Source: Pseudomonadota bacterium
Lineage (GTDB): Bacteria; Pseudomonadota; Gammaproteobacteria; Steroidobacterales; Steroidobacteraceae
Length of the DNA stretch: 6,354 nucleotides
NCBI GenBank assembly: GCA_947454665.1
Contig: CANGMU010000138.1
Coordinates: 1 to 6,354, forward strand
Direction of reading: 5' to 3'
A model generated the notes under the pieces. It saw only the letters and a program-made list of their open reading frames with translations. It had not been told where the DNA came from and made no database searches. Positions 1 through 6,181 of the stretch are shown here, one piece after another. The position numbers and the translations under genes were made by a program. The number at the start of each line of letters is the position of its first letter. Within the stretch, counting starts at the first letter, position 1.

Positions 1-602
1 CCTTGGCCCGGCACACTGCGGCCGACCTTGGCGGCTCACTCGATGTGGAGCAGTACCGCGTGCCGTCCCCCGCTGTGCCATTGCTTGCCAGCACGCGCAA
101 GTATGCGCGCGTGAGCTTTGGCGACAAGCGGCCTTGGCTGGGTGCGATGCTGGAGCTGACGAAACGCATCCGCGCGGATTTCAAATACGACACGGAGAGC
201 ACGAACGTTTCCACAAGCGTCGAGGAAGTGCTCGAGCTGCGCAGTGGCGTCTGCCAGGACTTCGCGCACCTCATGCTGTCCTGCCTGCGGTCGCTCGGAC
301 TGCCGGCGCGCTATGTGAGTGGCTATGTGTTGAACCTGCGCGAGGGCGGGGCGGCGGGCAACGTTGGCGCAGACGCGTCGCATGCCTGGGTGGCGAGCTT
401 CTGCCCAGCCCACGGCTGGGTGGCCTTCGATCCCACGAACGGAAAAATCGCCGATACCGAATTCGTGACATTGGGTTGGGGTCGTGAATACCACGACGTC
501 TCGCCCTTGCGCGGTGTGGTGCGCGGAGCGGCCGGTCAACGACTGTCCGTGGCGGTCAGTGTCGTGCCTGTCGAGAGTAAAGAAAAAGGGCTCGGCGATT
601 GA
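1..602 (+). CDS. Transglutaminase-like cysteine protease-fold protein, 3' part (partial at window start)
   Basis: The frame is open from the first bases, so the gene begins upstream; the apparent TTG start at position 3 is probably an internal Leu codon. About 199 residues are visible. They carry the transglutaminase core triad: Cys84 in GVCQDFAHL, His127 in ASHAWV and Asp143 in WVAFDPTNG. The C-terminal REYHDVSPLRGVVRG stretch is typical of the bacterial transglutaminase-like family, whose members are usually about 270-300 residues, so mainly the N-terminal beta domain is missing. Members of this family are often encoded beside alpha-E domain and circularly permuted ATP-grasp proteins; such genes could lie just left of the window (inference). 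Substrate is unknown, and the fold serves amidase, peptidase or crosslinking roles. The last codons form the left arm of the terminator at 584-614, and the TGA stop sits in its loop. Family assignment is secure, function is not. Confidence 0.9.
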   Translation, partial: LARHTAADLGGSLDVEQYRVPSPAVPLLASTRKYARVSFGDKRPWLGAMLELTKRIRADFKYDTESTNVSTSVEEVLELRSGVCQDFAHLMLSCLRSLGLPARYVSGYVLNLREGGAAGNVGADASHAWVASFCPAHGWVAFDPTNGKIADTEFVTLGWGREYHDVSPLRGVVRGAAGQRLSVAVSVVPVESKEKGLGD

Positions 603-614
603 CCGAGCCCTTTT
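584..614. terminator. Shared bidirectional rho-independent terminator between the transglutaminase gene and ssrA
   Basis: A perfect 12-bp inverted repeat (AAAAGGGCTCGG, 584-595, with CCGAGCCCTTTT, 603-614) encloses a 7-nt loop at 596-602. Read on the minus strand, the hairpin starts four bases beyond the tmRNA CCA end and runs into TTTTTCTTT, a good U-tract. Read on the plus strand, it ends in TTTT and then GATTGG, a shorter tract. The loop contains the TGA stop of the plus-strand gene, so that gene's last codons are part of the hairpin. It should end ssrA transcription well and probably serves the convergent gene too. Confidence 0.9.
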
Positions 615-617
615 GAT

Positions 618-973
618 TGGTGGAGGCGGGGGGAATTGAACCCCCGTCCGCAAGTCCTACATTTCAGGATCTACGTACGTAGCTGGCTCTTTGGGGTTCT
701 CGCCTCGCACTACCCGAGCAGCAGGGAAGATGTTTGGCCAGCTGACGGTGTCTCTTAACGATGGACCCCGTAGCACGGTACATCGCGATCCTGTGAGCGC
801 GTCCCCCGGGTCCGTGGCACAGGCACCAGCGGGTCGGAGGTTAGGCCGGGTTAAGCGGCCAGAGCGTAGTTGTCGTCGTTGGCAACTAAAGTTTGCACAA
901 GAGTTTAACGAGGACCCATGCACCTCGGTACGCCCCTGAAGTTTCGCAACCCACGTCGAAACCGGTCGCCCCC
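618..973 (-). ncRNA. ssrA: Transfer-messenger RNA (tmRNA, 10Sa RNA)
   Basis: tmRNA enters stalled ribosomes with SmpB, acts as an alanyl-tRNA mimic and then as a short mRNA that adds a degradation tag. The ends are fixed by the tRNA-like domain: the 5' GGGGGCG (967-973) pairs with CGCCTCC (622-628), including one G-U pair, followed by A and an encoded CCA (618-620). The T-arm is a 5-bp G/C stem (629-633 with 641-645) around TTCAATT. The 5' half has the conserved GGTTTCGAC element. Helix P2 can be traced as TTCAGG (935-940 on the plus strand as CCTGAA) with CCTGAA (663-668). The total is 356 nt, normal for a one-piece tmRNA. The tag frame lies at 851-883. The 3' end is intact, with no integrated element beside it. 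Confidence 0.98.
851..883 (-). other. ssrA: tmRNA tag-peptide reading frame (ANDDNYALAA)
   Basis: The resume codon is GCC at 881-883, followed by codons for A-N-D-D-N-Y-A-L-A-A and a single TAA at 851-853. The upstream TTAGTTGCC context resembles the TAGTC element that sets the resume frame in E. coli. The terminal ALAA is the usual signal for ClpXP/ClpAP degradation, and the AND-NY part is the SspB-binding region in E. coli. The tag matches the Pseudomonas type and differs from E. coli ANDENYALAA by one Glu-to-Asp change. A tandem stop as in E. coli is absent. Confidence 0.96.
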
Positions 974-988
974 TTCAGAAGAGGGCCC

Positions 989-1021
989 AGTATACACGCC
1001 ACGCACCCCGGCAGGCTTCAA
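989..1021 (-). promoter_or_regulatory. Candidate ssrA promoter
   Basis: On the minus strand TATACT (989-994) matches the sigma-70 -10 consensus in 5 of 6 bases and is preceded by TG. A start about 7 nt downstream, near 982, would give a short leader of 8-9 nt before the mature 5' end at 973, to be removed by RNase P as in E. coli. The discriminator is GC-rich (GGGCCC). The -35 box is unclear: TTGAAG (1016-1021) is the best hexamer but lies 21 bp away, more than the usual 17. It would overlap the kinase stop codon (1018-1020). Confidence 0.55.
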
Positions 1022-3570
1022 GCCGATGCGTGGGACTTTCGGTGCAGTGCGATCACGCGCAGCAGGTCGCGCAGGGACACGGGCTTGGCCAGGAAATCAT
1101 CCATGCCTGACGCGAGGCAGCGTTCCCGGTCTTCGTCGAAGGCCGCTGCCGTCAGCGCCACGATGGGCAGGTGTGGCTGTTTGTGCGTGTGTTCCCAGCT
1201 ACGGATGCCCGCCGTGGCTTCAAAGCCATCCATGTCCGGCATCTGGCAGTCCATGAGGACCAGTTGCGGACGTTCGGCGCCAGTGGCGCGCTCCAGTGCG
1301 TCATGGCCGTTCGTCACGGCGCTGCATTTCACGTTCGCGTGGCGCAGCATGGATTCGATGACCTTGCGGATCATCGCGTTGTCATCGACCAGCAGCACCT
1401 CGAAATCAGTCTGCGCGGGCAGGGGCGTCGGCGTGTCTGACGGGAGCAACTCGACATCCAGCAGGCGATGGTGGCCCGTGGCTTCCAGTGATGCGCCTAC
1501 ACGGCGTTCAGCAGGGATGCGGAACCAGAAGCAGGAACCCTGGCCGGGTTGCGAGTTCACGCCGGCAGTGCCCTGCATCATGTTGGCGAGGTTCTGCACG
1601 ATCGACAGCCCGAGGCCCGACCCGCCATGGCGCCGCGTGTTCGACGTGTCGATCTGCGAGAAGGGCGCGAACAGCCCACCGATCTTTTCCTGCGAGATGC
1701 CGATGCCGCTGTCGGCCACCCTGAATTCCAGAACCGGATCGCCGTCTACGGTGATCTCCTCGACTTCGAGGCGCACCTGTCCGGTGTCCGTGAACTTGAC
1801 GGCGTTGCTGACGAAGTTGGACAGCATCTGCCGCAGGCGTATCGGGTCGCCCACATAGGCGACTTCGGCAGGTGTGCTGGCATCGCAGAAGAGCTGCAGG
1901 TTCTTGCCCTGTGCCGACGCCGAAAACAGCGTGGCCACGTCCTGGGCGATGTGCGCTGGATAAAACGGCACGCGCCGCAGTTCCATGCGGCCGGCTTCGA
2001 TGCGCGACAGGTCGAGGATGTCATTGAGCTGGCTGAGCAGCATCTGGCCGGATTGCAGAATCGTGCGGGCATGTTCCACACGCGTGGCCGGCGGCAAGTC
2101 CGGTACGAGCAGGATTTCGGCGAGCCCCAGGATGCCGCTCAGGGGCGTGCGCAATTCATGCGACATGGTCGCGAGGAACTGGGATTTGGCCTGGTTGGCG
2201 GACTCGGCGATGCGCGTGGCGCGCAACAGCGACTGCTCGACCCGCTTGCGGTCGGTGATGTCGAAGAGAACGCCTTCCAGTGAATCGTCCTGCTCGCCCG
2301 CGACATGGCGCCGCTGGTTGCGTTCCCAGACCCAGCGCTCCGTTCCGTCTGCGGCCGTGATGCGGTATTCCCAGATGTTGAAGCGTTGCCCTGCGGCCGG
2401 ATGGCGCATGGTCCTGTCATCGGGATGGATCAGGGATTTGAACGAAAGCCGTGGCTCCGACGTGAATTCCGTGGCCGGGTAGCCGGTGATGGTCTCGATG
2501 CCGCGACTGACGTAGTCCAGTTCCGGCTCGTCCTCGGCGCGGCAGCGATAGGCTGCGCCCGGCATGTTCTCGACGAGGCTGCCGTATTTCGCCTCGCTCT
2601 CGGCCTGCAGTTGTCGATGCTGGCGGCGCAACTGCTCGAGCATCCCATTGAGCGCATCGGCCAGCTGTCGGACGTCCTGGGTGTCGCCCGTGGCAAGGCC
2701 CTGCCCATCGAGGCCGCCATGGCTCACGTCGGATGCAAAGCGGATCAGCTTGCCGAGGTCCAGCGTCAGGTGCGTCGCGATGCGGCGTGTCGCCCATACG
2801 GCGAGCAGTGCCGCGATCGCCGTGGCTGCGAGGAGCAGTGTGAGCAGGTCCGCTGCAGGCAGCGCCGTGGCATGTGCCCTGTGCAGGGCGAGGGAAAGGT
2901 CCAGCGTGGCGAGTTCCGGTGGACCCGGGATGCGCCGGATGAGTCCGCCGTGGTCACGTTCCTCACTGCTCATCAAGGCCTGAAGCGGTGCGACTTTGCC
3001 TGTGCCATCGGTGAGGTCTGCCAGGGCGATGCGGTACAGCAGGGCGCCTTCCGGCAAGGGCGTGCGGGAATAGAAGATCGGTTCGACGACGCGCAGTGCC
3101 GCGTCGTTCCCAGTGCCGACGATCGCTGCGCGCGGGAGTGAGGGATCGGCAAGCGCAGCGCGCAACCAGCTGAAGTCCTCGGCCGAAACGCCATGCGAGC
3201 CGTTGCGGGCGATCTCCTTGCCTTCGAAGTCGGTGAAGATGATCGACACGGGGACGCCGTAGACGCGCCGCAGTCCCTGCAGGTAGGGCACGAGGTAGGC
3301 ATCGCGGCCAGTGCTGTCCACCAGAGCCGTCGAGAGCAGGCTGCTGCGGGCGACGTCACGCAGTTCGCCGTGGATCGTCGCGACAAGTCGTCCGACACGC
3401 GTCGCTTCGGTCGTGACGTCCTGATCGAGGAGTTGGTCCTGGGCCCGGCTTTGCTCGGCGCGGATGATCATCCACGCCGCGCCGCCCAGGAAGACCATGA
3501 ACGCGATGAGCAGCGTCGAGCCGAGCAACGCGATCCGTTGTGAAAGCCTTGGCAGCGTGCGTCGTGCCAT
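1018..3570 (-). CDS. Hybrid sensor histidine kinase with periplasmic, HAMP, PAS and receiver domains
   Basis: An 850-residue inner-membrane sensor kinase. Visible in order: TM1 about 12-36; a periplasmic domain of about 200 residues (37-239), possibly Cache-like; TM2 about 240-260; HAMP about 261-315; PAS/PAC about 328-440; HisKA with phosphoacceptor His471 in SHELRTPL; HATPase with N-box Asn585/Asn589, G1 box DSGIGI (620-625) and G2 box GGSGLGLS (649-656); a receiver (724-840) with Asp729/Asp730, phosphoacceptor Asp774, Thr807 and Lys829. All catalytic residues are present, so it should be active. No Hpt domain follows, so a separate Hpt protein and response regulator are expected; none is in the window. 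Its ATG shares a base with the upstream TGA (TGATG) and has no clear Shine-Dalgarno, which points to translational coupling with the binding protein. The next Met, at 25, would break TM1. No terminator is seen between its stop and ssrA. Confidence 0.96.
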   Translation of the reverse strand: MARRTLPRLSQRIALLGSTLLIAFMVFLGGAAWMIIRAEQSRAQDQLLDQDVTTEATRVGRLVATIHGELRDVARSSLLSTALVDSTGRDAYLVPYLQGLRRVYGVPVSIIFTDFEGKEIARNGSHGVSAEDFSWLRAALADPSLPRAAIVGTGNDAALRVVEPIFYSRTPLPEGALLYRIALADLTDGTGKVAPLQALMSSEERDHGGLIRRIPGPPELATLDLSLALHRAHATALPAADLLTLLLAATAIAALLAVWATRRIATHLTLDLGKLIRFASDVSHGGLDGQGLATGDTQDVRQLADALNGMLEQLRRQHRQLQAESEAKYGSLVENMPGAAYRCRAEDEPELDYVSRGIETITGYPATEFTSEPRLSFKSLIHPDDRTMRHPAAGQRFNIWEYRITAADGTERWVWERNQRRHVAGEQDDSLEGVLFDITDRKRVEQSLLRATRIAESANQAKSQFLATMSHELRTPLSGILGLAEILLVPDLPPATRVEHARTILQSGQMLLSQLNDILDLSRIEAGRMELRRVPFYPAHIAQDVATLFSASAQGKNLQLFCDASTPAEVAYVGDPIRLRQMLSNFVSNAVKFTDTGQVRLEVEEITVDGDPVLEFRVADSGIGISQEKIGGLFAPFSQIDTSNTRRHGGSGLGLSIVQNLANMMQGTAGVNSQPGQGSCFWFRIPAERRVGASLEATGHHRLLDVELLPSDTPTPLPAQTDFEVLLVDDNAMIRKVIESMLRHANVKCSAVTNGHDALERATGAERPQLVLMDCQMPDMDGFEATAGIRSWEHTHKQPHLPIVALTAAAFDEDRERCLASGMDDFLAKPVSLRDLLRVIALHRKSHASA

Positions 3571-4742
3571 CAGGGCAGGGGCCGGATGAGGCCGTCGTTG
3601 CTGAAGCGCGCCATCATGAGCTGTTGCGGGCCCAGTGCATCATGCACCGTGGGTGTGAAGGGGCGGTCGTAACGACGCACCAGGCCATCGTGGTGGCGGA
3701 CCTGCTCGAGGGCGTCACGGACTGCATCGCGTTGGGTGCTGCCGGCCTTGTTGATCGCCTTGGCGAGGATGTGCATCAGATCGTAGGCATGGGCGACGCC
3801 CGTGGGCGCCTGGATGTCTTCCGGCCGCTTGATGTTGTGTGTCTCTGCCGCGGCGAAGAAACGACGCAGGGCGGCAGGGTCCGCGCGGAAGAAGCTGAAG
3901 GTCTGGACGACGGTGAAGTCGACGCTTTCCAGTGCCTTGCCGGCCTGCAGGGTGAAGTTGCCGCCTGCCACGCCCCAGTGGCTGAAGATCGGCACGCGCC
4001 GCTCTGCGGGCAGCGCGGCCACCTCCTTCACGAGGATGGCGGCCTCGTCGTCATTGGCGACCAGCACGACGCATTTCGCGCCCGCCATCAGCAGCGAGTC
4101 GTACTTGTCGACCAGCGACGTGTCCTTGTAGTTGAACCACGCGGTATGCACGAGCCGCTGCTGCTTGTGTTGCTGGAAGTAGAGATCGCTCGCTGCCTTG
4201 TTGCTGCGGCCCCAGCCGGTGTTGATGACGAGCAGCCCCGGATCCCGGCACCCGCGTTTCGCCGCCTGCTGGAAGAGACCGGGCATCGCGATGCTGTCCC
4301 GCAGGGACAGGCGGAACACGCGGTTGGGTTTCATCTTGTTGTCGGTGATCGGGTCGGCCGAGGACCAGGGCGCCATCAGCAGCACGCCGGTTTCAGCGAC
4401 GGTGGGCAGTTCTTCGATGAGGACCGGGCTGTACCGTCCCCCGAACACCGCGACGAGGTCCTGCATTTGCGCGAACTCGCGCAGGTTCTTGATGCCGCGC
4501 GCAGGGTTCGATCCGTTGTCGCGCGTGACCAGTTTGAGTTCGCGCCCACCGAGCACGCCACCCTTGGCATTGATCTCGCCGATGGCGATGCGCAGTCCGG
4601 ATTCGATGGCCTGCGCGGACAGGCTGTTATCGAGGCTGAATTCGGCATCGAGTCCGATCAGGACCGGCGTCTTGTCGGCGGCCTGGGCCTGAAGGGAGGC
4701 CAGCAGCAGCGAGGCGGCCAGCGTCTTCATTAACTTCAGCAT
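3570..4742 (-). CDS. Periplasmic ligand-binding protein (type I, LivJ-like), probable sensor partner of the hybrid kinase
   Basis: A 390-residue protein with a Sec signal peptide: Lys residues, a hydrophobic AASLLLASL core and AQA followed by cleavage near residue 21/22. The mature part has the pattern of the branched-chain amino acid binding family (Peripla_BP_6): PVLIGLDAEFS at the start, EINAKGGVLGGRELKLVTRD (56-75), VAVFGG (97-102) and MAPWSSAD (123-130). These proteins close around a small ligand; the ligand here is not evident. No ABC permease or ATPase gene lies nearby, and the stop codon overlaps the sensor kinase start, so a role in presenting a ligand to the kinase, as TorT does for TorS, is inferred. 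Two starts are possible: ATG at 4742, or ATG at 4730 (MKTLAASLL), which gives a more typical signal peptide. Neither has a strong Shine-Dalgarno. It could still be a transporter component whose partners lie elsewhere. Confidence 0.93.
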   Translation of the reverse strand: MLKLMKTLAASLLLASLQAQAADKTPVLIGLDAEFSLDNSLSAQAIESGLRIAIGEINAKGGVLGGRELKLVTRDNGSNPARGIKNLREFAQMQDLVAVFGGRYSPVLIEELPTVAETGVLLMAPWSSADPITDNKMKPNRVFRLSLRDSIAMPGLFQQAAKRGCRDPGLLVINTGWGRSNKAASDLYFQQHKQQRLVHTAWFNYKDTSLVDKYDSLLMAGAKCVVLVANDDEAAILVKEVAALPAERRVPIFSHWGVAGGNFTLQAGKALESVDFTVVQTFSFFRADPAALRRFFAAAETHNIKRPEDIQAPTGVAHAYDLMHILAKAINKAGSTQRDAVRDALEQVRHHDGLVRRYDRPFTPTVHDALGPQQLMMARFSNDGLIRPLP

Positions 4743-4753
4743 GGTGGCAAATG

Positions 4754-4780
4754 ATCCCCAGCCCTTGGTCAGACTGGGAT
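4754..4780. repeat. Imperfect inverted repeat between apt and the binding-protein gene
   Basis: ATCCCCAG (4754-4761) and CTGGGAT (4774-4780) can pair over 7 bp with one bulged C, around a 12-nt loop. On the minus strand it lies just downstream of the TAGAAT box and just upstream of the binding-protein start. It lacks a U-tract, so it is not a clear terminator for apt. It could be an operator, an attenuating leader hairpin or chance. Confidence 0.25.
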
Positions 4781-4784
4781 TCTA
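4779..4784 (-). promoter_or_regulatory. Possible -10 box for the binding protein-kinase pair
   Basis: The 68-nt gap between apt and the binding-protein gene holds TAGAAT on the minus strand, 5 of 6 to the sigma-70 -10 consensus. It would give a leader of about 30 nt. The hexamer at the usual -35 distance (4802-4807, CGCGAA) is poor, so an activator would be needed or the site is chance. The gap is the only sizeable space within the minus-strand gene block. Confidence 0.3.
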
Positions 4785-4810
4785 GCCCGATCTCGAGGCG
4801 TTTCGCGGGC

Positions 4811-5323
4811 TCAGCCGTAGTGGAAAACCGAACGGACGGGCGCGCCATGCACCTGTGCCGGCTCACCGCCCAGGCGCAGGTCGGCCAGCACGGCGATGGC
4901 GGCCAGGCTGTGACCGGAGGCGATGCAGAGGTCCGCCGCCGCCGCGAGCGTGCCGCCCGTGGCAAACACATCGTCGAGCAGAAGCAGGTTGCCCCGGCCC
5001 TGCTGCATCTCGAGCGTGGCCTCGCCGTATTCGAGCTTGTACGAGAGTTGCCGGACCGGTGGAGGAAGCTTGCCGGCCTTGCGGATCGGGATGAAGCCGA
5101 GCCGGCGTCGCGCGGCAAGACCTGCGCCAAGCACGAAGCCGCGCGCATCGACACCGGCGATCGCATCGATGGACCGCCATTCAGCTTCGGTCAGTAGCGC
5201 GTCCAGCGCATCCAGCGTCTGCGGGAAGTGATGGCGCAGCAGCGGGCTGAAATCGCGGAACAGGATGCCGGGCTCGGGGAAGTCCCGTGTTTCGATGATG
5301 TGGCGCTTGAGGGAGTCGTTCAT
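4811..5323 (-). CDS. apt: Adenine phosphoribosyltransferase
   Basis: It makes AMP and pyrophosphate from adenine and PRPP in cytosolic purine salvage. The 170 residues are a full-length match to the usual 170-185. The N-terminal DFPEPGILFRDFSPLL (14-29) is the Apt signature that follows the adenine-binding hood. AGVDARGFVLGAGLA (56-70) and RKAGKLP (81-87, the flexible catalytic loop) follow. The PRPP-binding loop LLLDDVFATGGT (114-125) contains the paired acidic residues Asp117-Asp118. The ATG at 5323 is supported by a well-placed AGGA. The gene starts 6 nt after the radical SAM stop, so the two are very likely co-transcribed. Nothing looks damaged. Confidence 0.97.
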   Translation of the reverse strand: MNDSLKRHIIETRDFPEPGILFRDFSPLLRHHFPQTLDALDALLTEAEWRSIDAIAGVDARGFVLGAGLAARRRLGFIPIRKAGKLPPPVRQLSYKLEYGEATLEMQQGRGNLLLLDDVFATGGTLAAAADLCIASGHSLAAIAVLADLRLGGEPAQVHGAPVRSVFHYG

Positions 5324-5327
5324 CGTT

Positions 5328-5332
5328 TCCTA
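5328..5332 (-). promoter_or_regulatory. apt ribosome-binding site overlapping the upstream stop codon
   Basis: AGGA (5328-5331 on the minus strand) lies 4 nt before the apt ATG and shares AG with the TAG stop (5330-5332) of the radical SAM gene. Ribosomes ending the upstream gene therefore sit on the apt initiation site, which supports coupled translation and fixes the apt start. Confidence 0.7.
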
Positions 5333-6181
5333 TCCGGCGTAAGGGACGCCCGTCGTCAGGCAGGTCGCACAGCGTGCATGCCGAGGCGGGGTAAGCGAGG
5401 CGACGGCGTCGGCAAGGTCTGAACCCAGATCGTAGCCGGGTTCGTCATCGACAAAGGGACAGGGACTGAAGACCAGCGACGCGCCTCGACGCAGCAGCAT
5501 CCGGCTGCGCGCGCAGGCCGTGTCAGGCAGAGGCACTGCCGTGGCCGGGGCCGGGGCGGTGGCTTCGGGTGCCTGCTGGCCCGGCCGACCCAGATCGGGC
5601 AGCGCCACCAGCGCCAGGTTTTCAGGCAAGGACTGGCGTCGCAGCAGTTGGCGGTAACGCTGCTCGATGGCCGCAACATCTTCGCCTTGCTGCGAGAGCC
5701 GCGTGATGCCGACCTCGAAACCGGCATCGGCCAGCAGCTTCAGGCCCTGCAGCGCCTTGCGGAAATTGCGGAAGCCGCGCTCGGCATCGTGCCGGGCCTC
5801 GTCAGGGTGGTCGATGCTGACCCGGAAGCTCGCGGCATGCGGCAGCCCCTGCAGTTGCGCCAGGTGGTGCGGACGGCGGATGAAGGGCGCCGTGCCGTTG
5901 GTCAGCACCAGCACCGGCCGCAGCGACAGCGCATGGCGCAGGATGCGCAGGATCTCGCGATGGATCAGCGGTTCGCCGCCGGTGAAACAGAACCGCTCCA
6001 CGCCTGCGTGGGCGGCAGCGTCCAGTTGCGGGGCGAGCTCGTCGAAGGTCGGTGCCGGCAGTCGGGTATCGGCCGGGGCGGAGGCCTCGTGGCAGAAGGC
6101 GCAGCTGAGGTTGCAGGCCGTGCCGGTGTGCACCCAGAGCTCGCGGAACTGCGCGAGCCGGATGCCGTCCGCCGCGTTCAT
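5330..6181 (-). CDS. Radical SAM protein with C-terminal cysteine-rich region, function unassigned
   Basis: A 283-residue soluble protein. The N-terminus has the radical SAM cluster motif Cys23-x3-Cys27-x2-Cys30 (CNLSCAFC), which binds the [4Fe-4S] cluster that cleaves S-adenosylmethionine. FTGGEPLIH (66-74) is the SAM-binding GGEP motif, and VLTNGT (92-97) fits the next barrel strand. After an Ala/Pro-rich linker (about 202-219) come Cys223, Cys241 in SPCPF, Cys271 and Cys274 (CATC), spaced like a short SPASM or Twitch region that would hold an auxiliary iron-sulfur cluster. The substrate is unknown. Peptide-modifying enzymes often have such C-termini, but no precursor peptide gene is visible. 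The start ATG lies inside the smpB stop (ATGA, 4-nt overlap), and apt follows 6 nt downstream. Superfamily is secure; the cluster in the C-terminus is inferred. Confidence 0.92.
   Translation of the reverse strand: MNAADGIRLAQFRELWVHTGTACNLSCAFCHEASAPADTRLPAPTFDELAPQLDAAAHAGVERFCFTGGEPLIHREILRILRHALSLRPVLVLTNGTAPFIRRPHHLAQLQGLPHAASFRVSIDHPDEARHDAERGFRNFRKALQGLKLLADAGFEVGITRLSQQGEDVAAIEQRYRQLLRRQSLPENLALVALPDLGRPGQQAPEATAPAPATAVPLPDTACARSRMLLRRGASLVFSPCPFVDDEPGYDLGSDLADAVASLTPPRHARCATCLTTGVPYAG

Noticed and set aside
618..640. ssrA 3' end as an integration site for a prophage or island
   Set aside because: The tmRNA 3' end is a common attachment site, but here it is followed directly by a terminator and a convergent housekeeping-like gene. 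No integrase and no duplicated 3' end are seen in the window.
657..939. Open frames of 82-88 codons on both strands inside the tmRNA gene
   Set aside because: The region is fully explained by tmRNA. The only translated frame expected is the ten-residue tag at 854-883.
893..1858. 321-codon open frame on the plus strand spanning the ssrA 5' end and the kinase 3' end
   Set aside because: It runs antisense through both a structured RNA gene and the receiver/HATPase coding region. Its composition is Ser/Arg-rich without domains, typical of a shadow frame.
3540..4733. 397-codon open frame on the plus strand opposite the binding-protein gene
   Set aside because: It mirrors the minus-strand gene and has no recognisable domain. 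Long antisense frames are common in GC-rich DNA, and the minus-strand protein has a signal peptide and family motifs.
4740..4748. GCCACC directly before the upstream binding-protein ATG
   Set aside because: It resembles a eukaryotic Kozak context, but the genes around it are clearly bacterial, so it is coincidence and not evidence for the start.
4783..4812. Inverted repeat AGCCCG/CGGGCT just after apt as its terminator
   Set aside because: The 6-bp stem has a 16-nt loop and no U-tract on either strand, so it is too weak to call.
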